64,000 nt of DNA from Pirellulaceae bacterium (GTDB lineage Bacteria; Planctomycetota; Planctomycetia; Pirellulales; Pirellulaceae): assembly GCA_023382975.1 (NCBI GenBank), contig JAHDXO010000009.1, positions 62,001-126,000 of the forward strand, in the 5' to 3' direction. The notes beneath the pieces are model-generated. The model worked only from the letters and a program-made list of their open reading frames with translations, did not search any database and was not told where the DNA came from. Below are positions 16,735 to 26,208 of this stretch, in pieces (position 1 is the stretch's first letter; the number at the start of each line of letters is the position of its first letter). The position numbers were made by a program, and so were the translations under genes.

Positions 16735-19700
16735 TCAGCCGCCGTCGACGGGCGAGGGCTTGTCGGCGCGGAGATAGTCGATTTGGAATTCGCCGAAGCG
16801 GACGCCGTTGCAGGGATCGAGCCGCAGTTGGGTGATCGTTTGGCCTGACCAGTCCGGATGCTGCCGCATTTGAAGTCGGTATTCGTGGTAGCGGCCGTCC
16901 GGGATGATCTGGAAACGGACCGACTTGGCCTCGTCGAATTCCGGCGATTGCTCGGTGGTCCAGAACAACTGGCCCACGCTACCGGCGGTGATTCGCATCC
17001 GCAGGTTCAGCGTGGCCGCATCGGCGCTCTGGACGTTGACCAGTCGCCGCACCAGGTACGGATCCGGTCCCGAGATCCGGCCCAACAAGCCGCCTTCGCG
17101 GGGGAGCATCTCAGAGATGTCGTTGGCGGGCAACCAGCCGTCCAGCGCATCGTCGAATTCGAAGGCCATCTCGTCCACTCGCCAAGGCAAGCGGCGCACC
17201 GGTCGATAGTACGGGCCGTCGGCTCGAACTCGAGAGCGGCCGTCCTTGTTTACTCGCACGGCCAGATAGCCATTGCCGGCGTCGTATCGCCAGCCGGGTT
17301 CATCCCGTTGTTCGAGGTCGATCCGTTCGCGCAACGCCGATTCGTCTAGGTACACCTCGGAGGGTCGGCTGACGTTCGAGATCAATACGATGCCTTGCTC
17401 GCCCGGCGGATACTCCACTTCCATCGACAGCACCGTGCCACGGTGCGTGGCGCGGAGGATTGTTCCGACCGTGCTGACCGGGATTCTGGAATCCTGTCCG
17501 ACCGCCACCGTCACCGGTTCGGGATCGCGACCGGTCAGCTTCAAGACGGCTTCGATGATCTGGTGAGGCGCGAAGACCCAGTTGCACTTCTCGCCGTCGA
17601 TCGCGCTGATGTAGTCGGGCCACAAGGCGACGTTCTCCCCGTCCGCATCCTGCTGATGAATCGCGCTGCGGATCAGTCGCTCGGCAATGTCCCGCCAGGG
17701 GTAACTGTCGTCGAATTCGGACAGCTTGATCAGCGCCACAGCATAGCGGAGCCCGTTCCATTGGACCGGGCGTCCGAACCAGGAACCGCGGAACCAGGTC
17801 GCGCCGAACACGGGGATGCTGCCGCCCTGCAGATAAGGCCGATCCGGGTCGTCCCACAGGTAAACGAATGGCAGTCCGCGCCGGGCCCACGCCACGGCTT
17901 CCTGCAACCATCGCGGTTCGCTGCTGAAGCGGTACGCTTCGACGAACGCATCGACGCTGTCGGCAGCGGCCAGCAGATCGGGTGAATGCACGGGGATCTC
18001 CCAGACCTGTGCCGCGCGGGGCACGCGGAATTGCCGAAGCCGTTGCAGCGTCGCAACCGTCTGCTCGTACGCATCCCGGTCGCCGGCGATTCGTGCGTAG
18101 CGAAGCACTTCGTAGGCTCGTCGAGCGCACGTGCCCGACTCGACCGCTCCGTCGGATCCCAGTTCGCTGTAGTCCTTGCCCACGAACGGTCCGCTCTGCG
18201 GTTGTTGCTCCGCGTCGAACCGCCAAGTGCCGTCTTCGTCTCGCGCGGCCAGCAGTTGACTCGCTGCGGCCGGATTGGCAAAGGCCAGATCGGCTCGGTT
18301 CGGGAACCGTTGTGCGTCCAGTCGCGGTTCGCCGCCCAATAGCGCGCGGACCTCTTCGGCGCGAGCCATGAAGCGGCGCCGCAAGGCGGGATTCTCAGTG
18401 ATCAAGGCACCCAGCATCAAGTCGGCGACGAAGCTGCGCGGGCGGCCTTTTGTGGACATCACGGGACTGCCTTTGGTCAGCCACCACTGCTGCGTCGGAG
18501 CGTCCCAGAGCGACGTCAAATAGGCCTGCATCGAAAACTCGATCTCGCGCTCGTACGTGCCCCGAGGCAGCGGACGCAGTTCTGGCAGCCCGTACTTCGC
18601 GAACCAGCGGTCGATGGCGACCAACGCACTCTCGCCCGCTGTGTCGGCGAACAAGGTGGCTTCCAAACGAACCGTGCTTCGCGACGGCAGGGGGCAAGGC
18701 CGCGCGGCGACCCGCTGATTGACGTCGACGAACTCGGGCACCGACGGCGCGAACAGCCCCACCAGATGCGAACGCTGGTTCTCGAACCGGTCGGGCGAGG
18801 CGAAAACGACCGACGGCCTATCGCGTTTGCCGTCCCACTGCTGCCGGATGTCCCAGAACATGCCCACGACGCCGTTGGGCGACCGGAATCCGACCGCCGG
18901 GATGGTGACCATGTTCGGATGCACGACGTAGCGGATACGGTGCGGATGATCCTCGGCGATGTCCAGCGAATCGGACGACAACTCGTCATCCACCAGCCAT
19001 TCCAGTCCCGGAAAGACGGATTCATCGCGGTCCAATGCGTACAGCATCGGTCCGTCGAAAGCCATCAGTCGGCCCGCTCGATCGCAGCCGAGTTCGTATC
19101 TCGCCGTGATCTCTTTGGACCATTCGGCCAGCTCGAACGTGACCGTGGCGGTCCATGTCGCCCCGTCGTTGTCCTGATGCTGCCAGCGGAAACGAAGCTG
19201 AGCAGGATCGGTTGCCTTCACCTCGGGCGCATCGTCCACCAACATCAATCGTTCTTGCGAGTTGCCCGTTTGATCCTGATACACAAGACGGCTGAGACGC
19301 GGGAGCCAAGCGACGGTCTGCCAGGCATTGCCGCGGAGCACCGCGAGTTCACCGGGCCCGAAACCGAATTCGTTGCGTCGGAAAGCGAGCCGCACGAAGC
19401 GGTTGGCCAGCAGCGCCACCCGATCGTCGCTGATGGCCGACAGTCCGCCGCGGTCCGGCGGCAGACTCAGCGACGATCCGACCACCAGCTCTCCGGCCGC
19501 GGTCAACGTCTCGGCGATTCCTGAGGCTCCGACCCGGACCGTCACCGGCACCGTCGGCGATTGCTCGGCCGGCTGGAACTCGGCGCGCACGACCGCGGTC
19601 CTACCCGGGGCCAAGGTGGCCAGAGTCTGCGGATTGGATTCGTCGCCCAGCTTGAATTCGCACGCCAGATTGCTCAACACGACCTGACCCGTGTTCTCCA

Positions 19701-20646
19701 GCACGCATTCGATCGCGATCGGCTTGTCGGCCGCAGCCACCGGCTGGACGGGACCGAAACTGCGGATGGTCAGTCCGGTTCGCAAGTCGAGCGAGCCGCT
19801 GGCTTGCTCGTCGCCTGCCTGCACCAGGACGTGCAACTGGGAAGGTTCGCGGCGCGGGCCGTCCAACGTCCAGGCAACACGTTCCGCGCGGCCGGCCGGA
19901 AGACGGTCCAGGCGAACTTCCGGTGGTTGAACGTCCGCGGATGCCGAGGGGTTCAGCACGGCCTGCACATCGCGGGCTTCCGTGTCGCCGACGTTCTCGA
20001 CCCGCGCCCGCACGATCGCCCGCTGGCCGGGCCGCGCGGCGTCTTCCTCGATCTGGATCGCGCCGACCTGCAAAATCACTCCGACTTGCTCGACGTACGC
20101 AAAATCATCCAGTATCCATTCGCCTGCCGTCCCGACGATCCGGGGTGCGACTTGCACCCAACGCACTTGCGGATTGTCCGTGAAATCGAATTTCAGCCGC
20201 CCCCGATGCCATTGCCCATCGCCGACATGCGCCGCAGGCACGGCGAATTTGGCACGGTTCGAGCCGGTCCCTTCGACGCCTTCAGCATTCATCCCGATCG
20301 CATACACACACAGCTCGGCGCTGTCCGACGAGACGGCCTTGTACCAGAATTCGATCCCGCCGCGCCGCGGCTCGAGCATCGCTCCACGCCCGGTCGTCTG
20401 CGGACGGTAATCGCGATTCAAGCCGGTTTCGCGGTTTGAAGCGTCGTCCGTGCGAAGCAGTCGCACCGCGCGCTCCCCGGTACGAGCCTCGGAGACCGCT
20501 TCGACCGACGAACCGATCGGTTGCCAATCGGCCGGAAAGCCGCCGGAGCCGAGTTGCTCGAAGGAACCGTTCGTCAATGGATCCGCAGCCTGCACCGACG
20601 ATGCGACTGACAACAGAAGCCAAGCGATACTGACGAGACGTCGCAT
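16735..20646 (-). CDS. Large exported protein with CBM-like, CARDB-like and (alpha/alpha) toroid regions
   Basis: A 1303-residue protein with a clear Sec signal (MRRLVSIAWLLLSVASSVQA). Residues ~22-190 look like a carbohydrate-binding beta-sandwich (NGSFEQLGSGGFPADWQ, then WILDDFAYVEQ). About 195-390 holds two CARDB-like adhesion repeats (RAIVRARVENVGDTEARDVQ, KPIAIECVLENTGQVVLSNL). About 400-690 is beta-rich. About 690-1100 is helical and resembles an (alpha/alpha) toroid glycosidase or lyase (IEFSMQAYLTSLWDA, VESGTCARRAYEVLRYARIA, VWEIPVHSPDLLAAADSVDA). The C-terminus (~1150-1290) is another beta-sandwich. No catalytic residues could be assigned. It probably acts on a polysaccharide at the cell surface. 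The ATG at 20646 is preceded by GGAG at 10 nt. Confidence 0.7.
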   Translation of the reverse strand: MRRLVSIAWLLLSVASSVQAADPLTNGSFEQLGSGGFPADWQPIGSSVEAVSEARTGERAVRLLRTDDASNRETGLNRDYRPQTTGRGAMLEPRRGGIEFWYKAVSSDSAELCVYAIGMNAEGVEGTGSNRAKFAVPAAHVGDGQWHRGRLKFDFTDNPQVRWVQVAPRIVGTAGEWILDDFAYVEQVGVILQVGAIQIEEDAARPGQRAIVRARVENVGDTEARDVQAVLNPSASADVQPPEVRLDRLPAGRAERVAWTLDGPRREPSQLHVLVQAGDEQASGSLDLRTGLTIRSFGPVQPVAAADKPIAIECVLENTGQVVLSNLACEFKLGDESNPQTLATLAPGRTAVVRAEFQPAEQSPTVPVTVRVGASGIAETLTAAGELVVGSSLSLPPDRGGLSAISDDRVALLANRFVRLAFRRNEFGFGPGELAVLRGNAWQTVAWLPRLSRLVYQDQTGNSQERLMLVDDAPEVKATDPAQLRFRWQHQDNDGATWTATVTFELAEWSKEITARYELGCDRAGRLMAFDGPMLYALDRDESVFPGLEWLVDDELSSDSLDIAEDHPHRIRYVVHPNMVTIPAVGFRSPNGVVGMFWDIRQQWDGKRDRPSVVFASPDRFENQRSHLVGLFAPSVPEFVDVNQRVAARPCPLPSRSTVRLEATLFADTAGESALVAIDRWFAKYGLPELRPLPRGTYEREIEFSMQAYLTSLWDAPTQQWWLTKGSPVMSTKGRPRSFVADLMLGALITENPALRRRFMARAEEVRALLGGEPRLDAQRFPNRADLAFANPAAASQLLAARDEDGTWRFDAEQQPQSGPFVGKDYSELGSDGAVESGTCARRAYEVLRYARIAGDRDAYEQTVATLQRLRQFRVPRAAQVWEIPVHSPDLLAAADSVDAFVEAYRFSSEPRWLQEAVAWARRGLPFVYLWDDPDRPYLQGGSIPVFGATWFRGSWFGRPVQWNGLRYAVALIKLSEFDDSYPWRDIAERLIRSAIHQQDADGENVALWPDYISAIDGEKCNWVFAPHQIIEAVLKLTGRDPEPVTVAVGQDSRIPVSTVGTILRATHRGTVLSMEVEYPPGEQGIVLISNVSRPSEVYLDESALRERIDLEQRDEPGWRYDAGNGYLAVRVNKDGRSRVRADGPYYRPVRRLPWRVDEMAFEFDDALDGWLPANDISEMLPREGGLLGRISGPDPYLVRRLVNVQSADAATLNLRMRITAGSVGQLFWTTEQSPEFDEAKSVRFQIIPDGRYHEYRLQMRQHPDWSGQTITQLRLDPCNGVRFGEFQIDYLRADKPSPVDGG

Positions 20647-20848
20647 GAATCCGTTCTCCGACGGAAAGGAAGGAAGCGCCCGGGACGAATCGGTCGTCGC
20701 CCCGCGATAAGCCGTAATCCTATTCCGCAGACAACACTTGTCGCAAGCGCAGAATCACGAGGGTGTGTTAAGCAAGCGATGCTGCGCGAATAGGGAAAGC
20801 CGGGTAAGAAATGCGGACAGCCGAGTCGGGCGACGTGTCGTTTCATCG

Positions 20849-22141
20849 CTACGGGCGATCGGGCTTTCGGCGTTTGTCCAGAAAGTCCTTGAACTGCGTC
20901 CAACCTGCCATTGCGGCCCGCCTGATATCTTCGGGCTCGATGCCAGCCAAGCGGCCGATTTCTTCGGCAAGTGCCTGGCCGACGGCATTGGTCAATCCAG
21001 CGGCTTCCGGCGAGGCGGCGAAGTGGAAGCGTTCACGGTCGACCGCGACTTCGAACTCCAACGCTAACCGATTGGGATGCCGGTTCAGAAACGCTACCGC
21101 GGGCGTGGCAAACACCGTTGTGGTTCGCGAGGCGTTGGCCGGAACCTCGGCTCGCACGTCACGCAGAGTGAATTGCCAATGCAGGTCGATCTCTGTCTGT
21201 TGGCCGATCTTCCAGCGATCCGTGACTTCGAGATCCAACGCTCCCGATTCAATCCAAAGCAACGGGCCGCCGATGTAGGGGGCCAAGAGTTCCACGGGCA
21301 GACCTTGGGCATGCCATTGGGTCTGTCGCCCATCGGCAAGTTCGCGCGTGGCAACCGAAAACGCGTGACCATTGATTCGGCCGGCAGCGTTGCCGCGAAA
21401 CAAGACGTCGAAGATGGCCCAGTCGCTTCGTAGCGGTTCGACTCTCAGCGAATGGACCTCTACCTGAGCCTGGACCGGCTTGGGACGAGTATGGTCGCGA
21501 ATTTGGACCGAGGCGTTTGTAACCTCCAAGCGGCCAATCCGGAACGGTCGGCGAGGCTGCAGGCGTTCCGACATTCCTATTCGCTCATACGTGCCGAGTA
21601 CCTCATGGATCTCGAATTGCTCCAACTTGGCTCGGAGGAACAGCATTTCCCAAACCGCCAGATTGATGCGGACCCGCCGGGCCGACAGGTCGAAATTGCT
21701 CAGTGGACTCCCAGCACGCTTGGCCGTGACCTCAAGGAGTACGGCCTCGCCTGTCCAAACGCTTCCGTGCATTGAGCCGAACGCGACAGCGACGCCCGTC
21801 TCTCGCTCCGCTCGGACCAATTGCCAGCGCACTAGATCGTCGAGCAACCACCAATTGACCACGGTCAGCGAGAGCAACAGCAGAACGAGCACTCCCGCCG
21901 CCCCCGCACCGAGCCAGCGCGCCCCGTTTCGCCATCGGGACCATCGCCATTTGGTGTCGAGGAAGGTGTTCGGGGGCGCGGGAACCGATGGTTTTCGACG
22001 GCCCAAGATGCCGGCAAGCGTCAACTCGGCGAGTCGTAGAAACAACTCGATGCTCAGCACGAGCAGATCCAGCGTGATCGTCGCAGCGGCCAACATCGGC
22101 AGGGCGAGGAATTCGGCGAGCAGCAGAACCAAGCCTTCCAT
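20849..22141 (-). CDS. AsmA-like membrane-anchored protein
   Basis: A 430-residue protein with an N-terminal hydrophobic stretch (~1-40), a short basic loop (GRRKPSVPAPPNT) and a strong transmembrane helix at ~77-98 (AGAAGVLVLLLLSLTVVNWW). The remaining ~330 residues are periplasmic, mostly beta (RRPFRIGRLEVTNASVQIRD, VHSLRVEPLRSDWAIFDVLF), a pattern like the AsmA/DUF748 envelope proteins involved in lipid transport or outer-membrane assembly. The relation is inferred from topology and repeat style, not from a diagnostic motif. The open frame begins at a GTG (22147), but ATG 22141 has AGGAG exactly 5 nt upstream and is preferred. It is divergent from the Tat-exported isomerase gene. Confidence 0.6.
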   Translation of the reverse strand: MEGLVLLLAEFLALPMLAAATITLDLLVLSIELFLRLAELTLAGILGRRKPSVPAPPNTFLDTKWRWSRWRNGARWLGAGAAGVLVLLLLSLTVVNWWLLDDLVRWQLVRAERETGVAVAFGSMHGSVWTGEAVLLEVTAKRAGSPLSNFDLSARRVRINLAVWEMLFLRAKLEQFEIHEVLGTYERIGMSERLQPRRPFRIGRLEVTNASVQIRDHTRPKPVQAQVEVHSLRVEPLRSDWAIFDVLFRGNAAGRINGHAFSVATRELADGRQTQWHAQGLPVELLAPYIGGPLLWIESGALDLEVTDRWKIGQQTEIDLHWQFTLRDVRAEVPANASRTTTVFATPAVAFLNRHPNRLALEFEVAVDRERFHFAASPEAAGLTNAVGQALAEEIGRLAGIEPEDIRRAAMAGWTQFKDFLDKRRKPDRP

Positions 22142-22305
22142 CTTCACTCCTGATCGATTGGTGTGTCGGTGTCCTGCAAGGTGCTGGCTCCATGACCCAG
22201 AGTCTCGTTATAATCGAAGGCCGTAACCGCGGAAAGCGATCACTTTCGCAAACGCAACTTGGATTGTGTCACCGTGTCTCTATTTCCTTCTTGAGAGAAT
22301 TCATC

Positions 22306-23202
22306 ATGAGTCGATTGACGCGACGCGGGTTTCTGGCGGCGGGGGCAGCATTGGGCGCGGCAAATCTGCCGGGTTTCGGGAGCGAACAGGTTCGGACAGC
22401 CGCGCCGATTGCGCCTGGCGCTCCGAACGCCGACCGGCTCGGCTGGCGCGTGGGCTTTGCGACGTACACGTTTCGCGGCTTGACGCTGTTCGAGTCGCTC
22501 GATCGCATCGCGGCGGTCGGACTGCGTTACGCCGAGATGTTCGCGTGGCAGAAACTGAGCCCCCAGCATCCGGACGCTCAGCCAGGTCCGGGACTATCGA
22601 GAACCCTGCGTCAGGATCTCAAGAACAAGGCGTCGGACTTGGGAATCCGGCTGATCGGTTGTTATACCAACTTGGGCAATGAAGATGCGGCCAAAGCATT
22701 TTTCGAGTTCTCGGCCGAGATGGGGTTGGAAGCGATTGTGAGCGAGCCGGCGGAGAGTCTGCTGGACACGATCGAGGAACTGACCGGTCAGTATAAGGTC
22801 GATCTGGCGTTGCACAACCATCCGAAGCCGTCCCACTACTGGAATCCGGCGACGGGCGCAGCGGCGCTCGAAGGCCGTTCGCCCCGGATGGGTTTCTGCT
22901 GTGACACAGGCCACTGGTGCCGCAGTGGTTTGGAACCGGTCGAGGCGCTGAAGGTAGCTGGCCCGCGAGTCAAGACCTTGCACTTGAAGGATCTCGATGC
23001 GTTCGGCGTACCCGCCGCACACGATGTGATCTGGGGGCAGGGGCAAGGCCGCATCGCTGAGATCCTGAAGGAAGTTAAACGGCAGGAGTTAAAACCCTAC
23101 TTCAGCATCGAATGGGAGCGAACCGCCGATTCCGAGCCGTCGCTGCACGCCCAGTCAGTGGCTTTCTTCGAGAAAACGGCGGGAGAATTGGGCGGGAATT
23201 AG
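22306..23202 (+). CDS. Tat-exported sugar phosphate isomerase/epimerase-like TIM barrel
   Basis: A 298-residue protein of the xylose isomerase-like/AP endonuclease 2 TIM-barrel superfamily. The N-terminus has a twin-arginine signal (SRLTRRGFLAAGAALGAANL). Barrel landmarks follow: WRVGFATYTFRGLTLFESLD, LRYAEMFAWQKLSP, DLALHNHPKP (metal-binding His), GFCCDTGHWCRSG (metal-binding Asp and His) and LHLKDLDAFG, then YFSIEWERTAD. Such exported isomerases are abundant in planctomycetes and accompany Gfo/Idh/MocA oxidoreductases; the substrates are unknown. The ATG at 22306 was chosen over the upstream frame because it begins the Tat signal and follows GAGAG. Confidence 0.88.
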   Translation: MSRLTRRGFLAAGAALGAANLPGFGSEQVRTAAPIAPGAPNADRLGWRVGFATYTFRGLTLFESLDRIAAVGLRYAEMFAWQKLSPQHPDAQPGPGLSRTLRQDLKNKASDLGIRLIGCYTNLGNEDAAKAFFEFSAEMGLEAIVSEPAESLLDTIEELTGQYKVDLALHNHPKPSHYWNPATGAAALEGRSPRMGFCCDTGHWCRSGLEPVEALKVAGPRVKTLHLKDLDAFGVPAAHDVIWGQGQGRIAEILKEVKRQELKPYFSIEWERTADSEPSLHAQSVAFFEKTAGELGGN

Positions 23203-23511
23203 GATTACAGCCTAACGATCTCGCGGGCAGGCCTCGATGTTCCGAACTCTCCAGATCCCGCCGCTTGTCGGCGAGAGTCACGGGTGGTGAAGGGGAAGCC
23301 GGGACGGTGGTGCAGGTGTCCTGGCAACTTCATCGGCCGGACGGGACTGCGAAAGGCAATTGCGAAGCCGACCCAGTTTCTGCCCGGCTTTTTCAATCTC
23401 ACTGAAATGGGGGGCCTTGCCGAATCTTCCCATTGACATTTCCGCAACCTGCCCACAAAGAACCAAAGTCGAAGTGGACCCACGTTGAATTTACATTCGC
23501 CGCTATCGGGC
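23203..23511. other. Intergenic stretch before tRNA-Lys
   Basis: No gene, tRNA or clear repeat was found between the isomerase gene and the candidate tRNA promoter. The sequence has ordinary composition, with short shadow frames only. Confidence 0.45.
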
Positions 23512-23539
23512 TTGCAGACGATTCGCCATTTGGTAAACT
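23512..23539 (+). promoter_or_regulatory. Candidate promoter of tRNA-Lys
   Basis: TTGCAG (23512-23517) and TAAACT (23534-23539) are 16 bp apart in the most AT-rich part of this gap, 81 bp upstream of the tRNA. The match is moderate. Confidence 0.4.
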
Positions 23540-23620
23540 TACCTCCCCAAAGTCACACGGCCAGCGGTGACAGGTCGATCGGACCTAAACCATCCGACGA
23601 AGCAGCACGAGATAGATTTC

Positions 23621-23693
23621 GCCCCTATAGCTCAATTGGCAGAGCATCTGACTCTTAATCAGAGGGTTTCTGGTTCAAGTCCAGATGGGGGCA
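23621..23693 (+). tRNA. tRNA-Lys (anticodon CTT)
   Basis: A 73-nt cloverleaf. The acceptor stem is GCCCCTA/TGGGGGC with discriminator A. The D arm is GCTC/GAGC, the anticodon stem TCTGA/TCAGA, the loop CTCTTAA with anticodon CTT at 23654-23656, and the T arm TCTGG/CCAGA with loop TTCAAGT. The 3' CCA is not encoded (CTA follows). A terminator follows within 7 bp, so it is a single-gene unit. Confidence 0.96.
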
Positions 23694-23699
23694 CTACCG

Positions 23700-23739
23700 A
23701 AGCCGTTGACGTACAACCCCTTACGTCAGCGGCTTTTTT
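23700..23739 (+). terminator. Rho-independent terminator of tRNA-Lys
   Basis: AGCCGTTGACGTA and TACGTCAGCGGCT form a 13-bp stem with one G-T pair and an 8-nt loop, followed by a T run. It is placed directly behind the tRNA. Confidence 0.9.
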
Positions 23740-24239
23740 GTTGGTTGAACCGGCGTATTGCCACGACGCAACCATGCCGCAACATCTGCAATCAGAATGA
23801 GCCATGCCTGAACGAGTGGAGTAACCGGTTGCCCCAAACGGAAGGGTTGCCTTTAACTGGGATCGACCGGCGTGGCCCGAAGGCTCTCAGCGCCGCGACC
23901 TCTTCGGATCGACCCGTGCGTGTACCGCACGCACCTCAGCGCAGCGACTTGACGAATCCTGCAAGACACAAGTGATCTGTCGCGTCGGATACCCCAGTTG
24001 AAACAGAACGCTGCTGCGTGGAGGCGCGTCCGTCCACGGATCTCTCTGAACCAGGAGACGCGGTCGATGCAAGCAGGGGCAATAACTGGGAGAGCGGCGG
24101 GAAAACTTGGCGCGGCGGAGTTGGCAGACGTAGAATAGCCCGCGCCAGTCGATTCGCAGGATGCGAGCGGGCGCTGGCGTCCGGCGATCTCTTGGCGAGC
24201 GTCAAGGTTCCTCCACCAGGCAAACCACAAGGGAGCACG
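23740..24239. other. Intergenic stretch, no gene seen
   Basis: A 500-bp gap. An open frame enters it from the downstream oxidoreductase (from 24018), but it lacks a start signal and codes for an arginine-rich, low-complexity leader that does not fit a Tat signal. I see no RNA gene or repeat. Confidence 0.5.
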
Positions 24240-25694
24240 ATGATGGTCACGCGGGATCATGCAGAGGACGGGTCGATCCGGTCTTGGCGAGACAGTCTGA
24301 CTCGGCGGCGTTTTCTTGGCGCTTCGGCAGCCGCCGGCATCCTGCTGGTGACGCCCAGCCAAGTGCGCACCTACGCAGCCAACGAGCAGTTGCAGGTCGG
24401 CGTCGTGGGCGTCGGCGGGAGAGGCTCGGGCTTTGTTCCTGACAAGGGCTGGTCGTCGGTGCGCGAGCAGATCGGCGGCCGGATCGCCGCGATGTGCGAC
24501 GTGAACCGGCAGAAGGCGGCCGAGTCGTTCCAACTCCACCCGGACGTTCCGAAATACGAGGATTTTCGCGTCATGATCGGCGAGATGGCCTCGCGACTGG
24601 ACGCCGTGGTGGTCGCCACGCCCGACCACGTCCACGCCGCGCCTTCGGCTTGCGCTCTGCGGGCTGGCTTGCACGTGTTTTGCGAGAAGGGCCTGACCCG
24701 CACGATCCAGGAGGCCCGCACGCTGGCCGAGTTGACCGTCGAGCGGAAGCGTTCCACGCAAATGGGCAACCAGGCCGGCTACAACGAGCGCGTCGTCGAA
24801 AACGTCTGGGCGGGCCGGCTGGGCGAAATCCAGACGATTCACATGTGGGGCGGGGGCGGCGCCGGTCCGCGTCCGAGACCGTCGGGGACACCCGACGTGC
24901 CCGATTACCTCAATTGGGATCTGTGGCTAGGGCCAGCCACCGATCGCCCCTACCATCCCGATTGGATGCGGCACGCCATGTGGCGAGATTTTTCCTGCGG
25001 GCATCCGGGCTGGTGGGGCGCGCACCTCTGGGCCACGCTCTTCAAGACGATGAAGTTGGAGACTCTCTGGCCGATCGATCAACAACCGCCCGTTGCCGGG
25101 GGGAAAACGATCAAGGTCACCGCCGAGTGCTGCGAGGTTTGCGAGGACACGTTTCCCCGATCGAGCATCGTCCACTGGGACATCCCGGCGCGCCGCGACA
25201 TGCCGCCCATTCGCCTCACCTGGTTTGCCGGCGGGCAGGAAGCCGAGCAGCGCCGCCGCGACGCACTCCGCGAACTGTTCGACAAGCATCCGCAGTGGGG
25301 CAGCCCCGACGATCCGCGGTGGAGCAGTTGGGTGGGCAATCTGTGGATCGGCACCGAGGGAGTGATGTACACGTTCGGGCACGGCGACACCACCGTGGCC
25401 ATGCTCCCGGAAGAGAAGTTCAAGAGCTTGAGTCCGCCGCCGGAATCCCTGCCGCGCCCGCTGCCGGGACGGTTTCTCCGCGGTTGGGCCGAGGGCATGA
25501 AGGGAGGGCCGCCCCCCATGGGCTGCTTCAACGCGTTCAGCGGACCGTTCACCGAGTGGTACCTGCTGGCCAACGTGGCCACGCTGTTTCCCGATCAAGC
25601 CCTGGAATTCGATCCGGTTGCCTGCCGGATCGTGAACAACGAACAAGCCGACCGGATGATCCGTCCGCCCTATCGCGAGGGTTGGAAACTCTGA
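24240..25694 (+). CDS. Tat-exported Gfo/Idh/MocA family oxidoreductase (1)
   Basis: A 484-residue NAD(P)-dependent sugar dehydrogenase-like protein. A Tat signal lies at ~20-46 (LTRRRFLGASAAAGILLVTP). The Rossmann fold follows with VGVVGVGGRGSGF, AAMCDVNRQKAAE and VVVATPDHVHA, then HVFCEKGLTRTIQEARTLAE with the EK(P/G) motif. The C-terminal dimerisation/substrate domain has the planctomycete blocks NWDLWLGPATDRPYHPDW, GHPGWWGAHL and NAFSGPFTEW. Export by Tat with the cofactor bound is typical for this clade. The specific sugar is unknown. Tandem ATGs at 24240 and 24243 follow GGGAG (24231-24235); 24240 is used. It is convergent with ruvX, 43 bp apart. Confidence 0.88.
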   Translation: MMVTRDHAEDGSIRSWRDSLTRRRFLGASAAAGILLVTPSQVRTYAANEQLQVGVVGVGGRGSGFVPDKGWSSVREQIGGRIAAMCDVNRQKAAESFQLHPDVPKYEDFRVMIGEMASRLDAVVVATPDHVHAAPSACALRAGLHVFCEKGLTRTIQEARTLAELTVERKRSTQMGNQAGYNERVVENVWAGRLGEIQTIHMWGGGGAGPRPRPSGTPDVPDYLNWDLWLGPATDRPYHPDWMRHAMWRDFSCGHPGWWGAHLWATLFKTMKLETLWPIDQQPPVAGGKTIKVTAECCEVCEDTFPRSSIVHWDIPARRDMPPIRLTWFAGGQEAEQRRRDALRELFDKHPQWGSPDDPRWSSWVGNLWIGTEGVMYTFGHGDTTVAMLPEEKFKSLSPPPESLPRPLPGRFLRGWAEGMKGGPPPMGCFNAFSGPFTEWYLLANVATLFPDQALEFDPVACRIVNNEQADRMIRPPYREGWKL

Positions 25695-25737
25695 AGCGGC
25701 CGTGTTGGTGGAGGACGCAATCCGCGTTAGGACGAGT

Positions 25738-26208
25738 CTAATCGTCCAGCGATCCCGGCGCGACACCACCGGCCGAATGGCTTTCAAGGAACGAGGCGAG
25801 GATGATTTGTGCGGCGACTTTGTCCAGCCGCGAGCGGCGTTTCTTCTTGGTGAGTTCCGCACTATCGAGCAGATTCCGCGCCTGGGCCGAGGTGAACCGC
25901 TCGTCGTAGAACGTGACGGGGCGCCCCGTGATCTCGTGCAGCCACTGGCCGAAGCGGCGTGCCTCGATGGACTTCTGGCTCTCGTCGCCGCTGCTGTGGA
26001 CGGGCAGACCGACGACGAACCCCGCGATCTGCTCGTCGTCCGCCAAACGACGGAAGTAGTCCGCGTCGGCCTGGACCGACCGGCGGTTGTAGTTCTCCAG
26101 CGGACTGGCCAGGATGCGCGAGGCGTCCGTGACCGCGACGCCGATCCGCACCGTTCCGTAGTCGATGCCGGCCAAGCGGCCTTGGGCGGGAAAACCGGTT
26201 GGATTCAC
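25738..26208 (-). CDS. ruvX: RuvX/YqgF-type Holliday junction resolvase or pre-16S rRNA nuclease
   Basis: A 156-residue RNase H-fold protein of the YqgF/RuvX family, linked to 16S rRNA 5' maturation and Holliday junction resolution in different bacteria. It shows GIDYGTVRIGVAVTD (Asp16 in the active site), FVVGLPVHSSGDES, FYDERFTSAQA and the late acidic helix SRLDKVAAQIILASF. The start is GTG at 26208, whose bases overlap the stop codon of the upstream lipase-like gene (GTGA, 4-bp overlap). That arrangement implies translational coupling and fixes the start, as there is no Shine-Dalgarno sequence. It is the last gene of a five-gene operon read right to left from 30686. Confidence 0.9.
   Translation of the reverse strand: MNPTGFPAQGRLAGIDYGTVRIGVAVTDASRILASPLENYNRRSVQADADYFRRLADDEQIAGFVVGLPVHSSGDESQKSIEARRFGQWLHEITGRPVTFYDERFTSAQARNLLDSAELTKKKRRSRLDKVAAQIILASFLESHSAGGVAPGSLDD

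Noticed and set aside
24018..24239. N-terminal extension of the Tat oxidoreductase
   Set aside because: It would place ~75 Arg-rich residues before a Tat signal; the double ATG after GGGAG is a better start.
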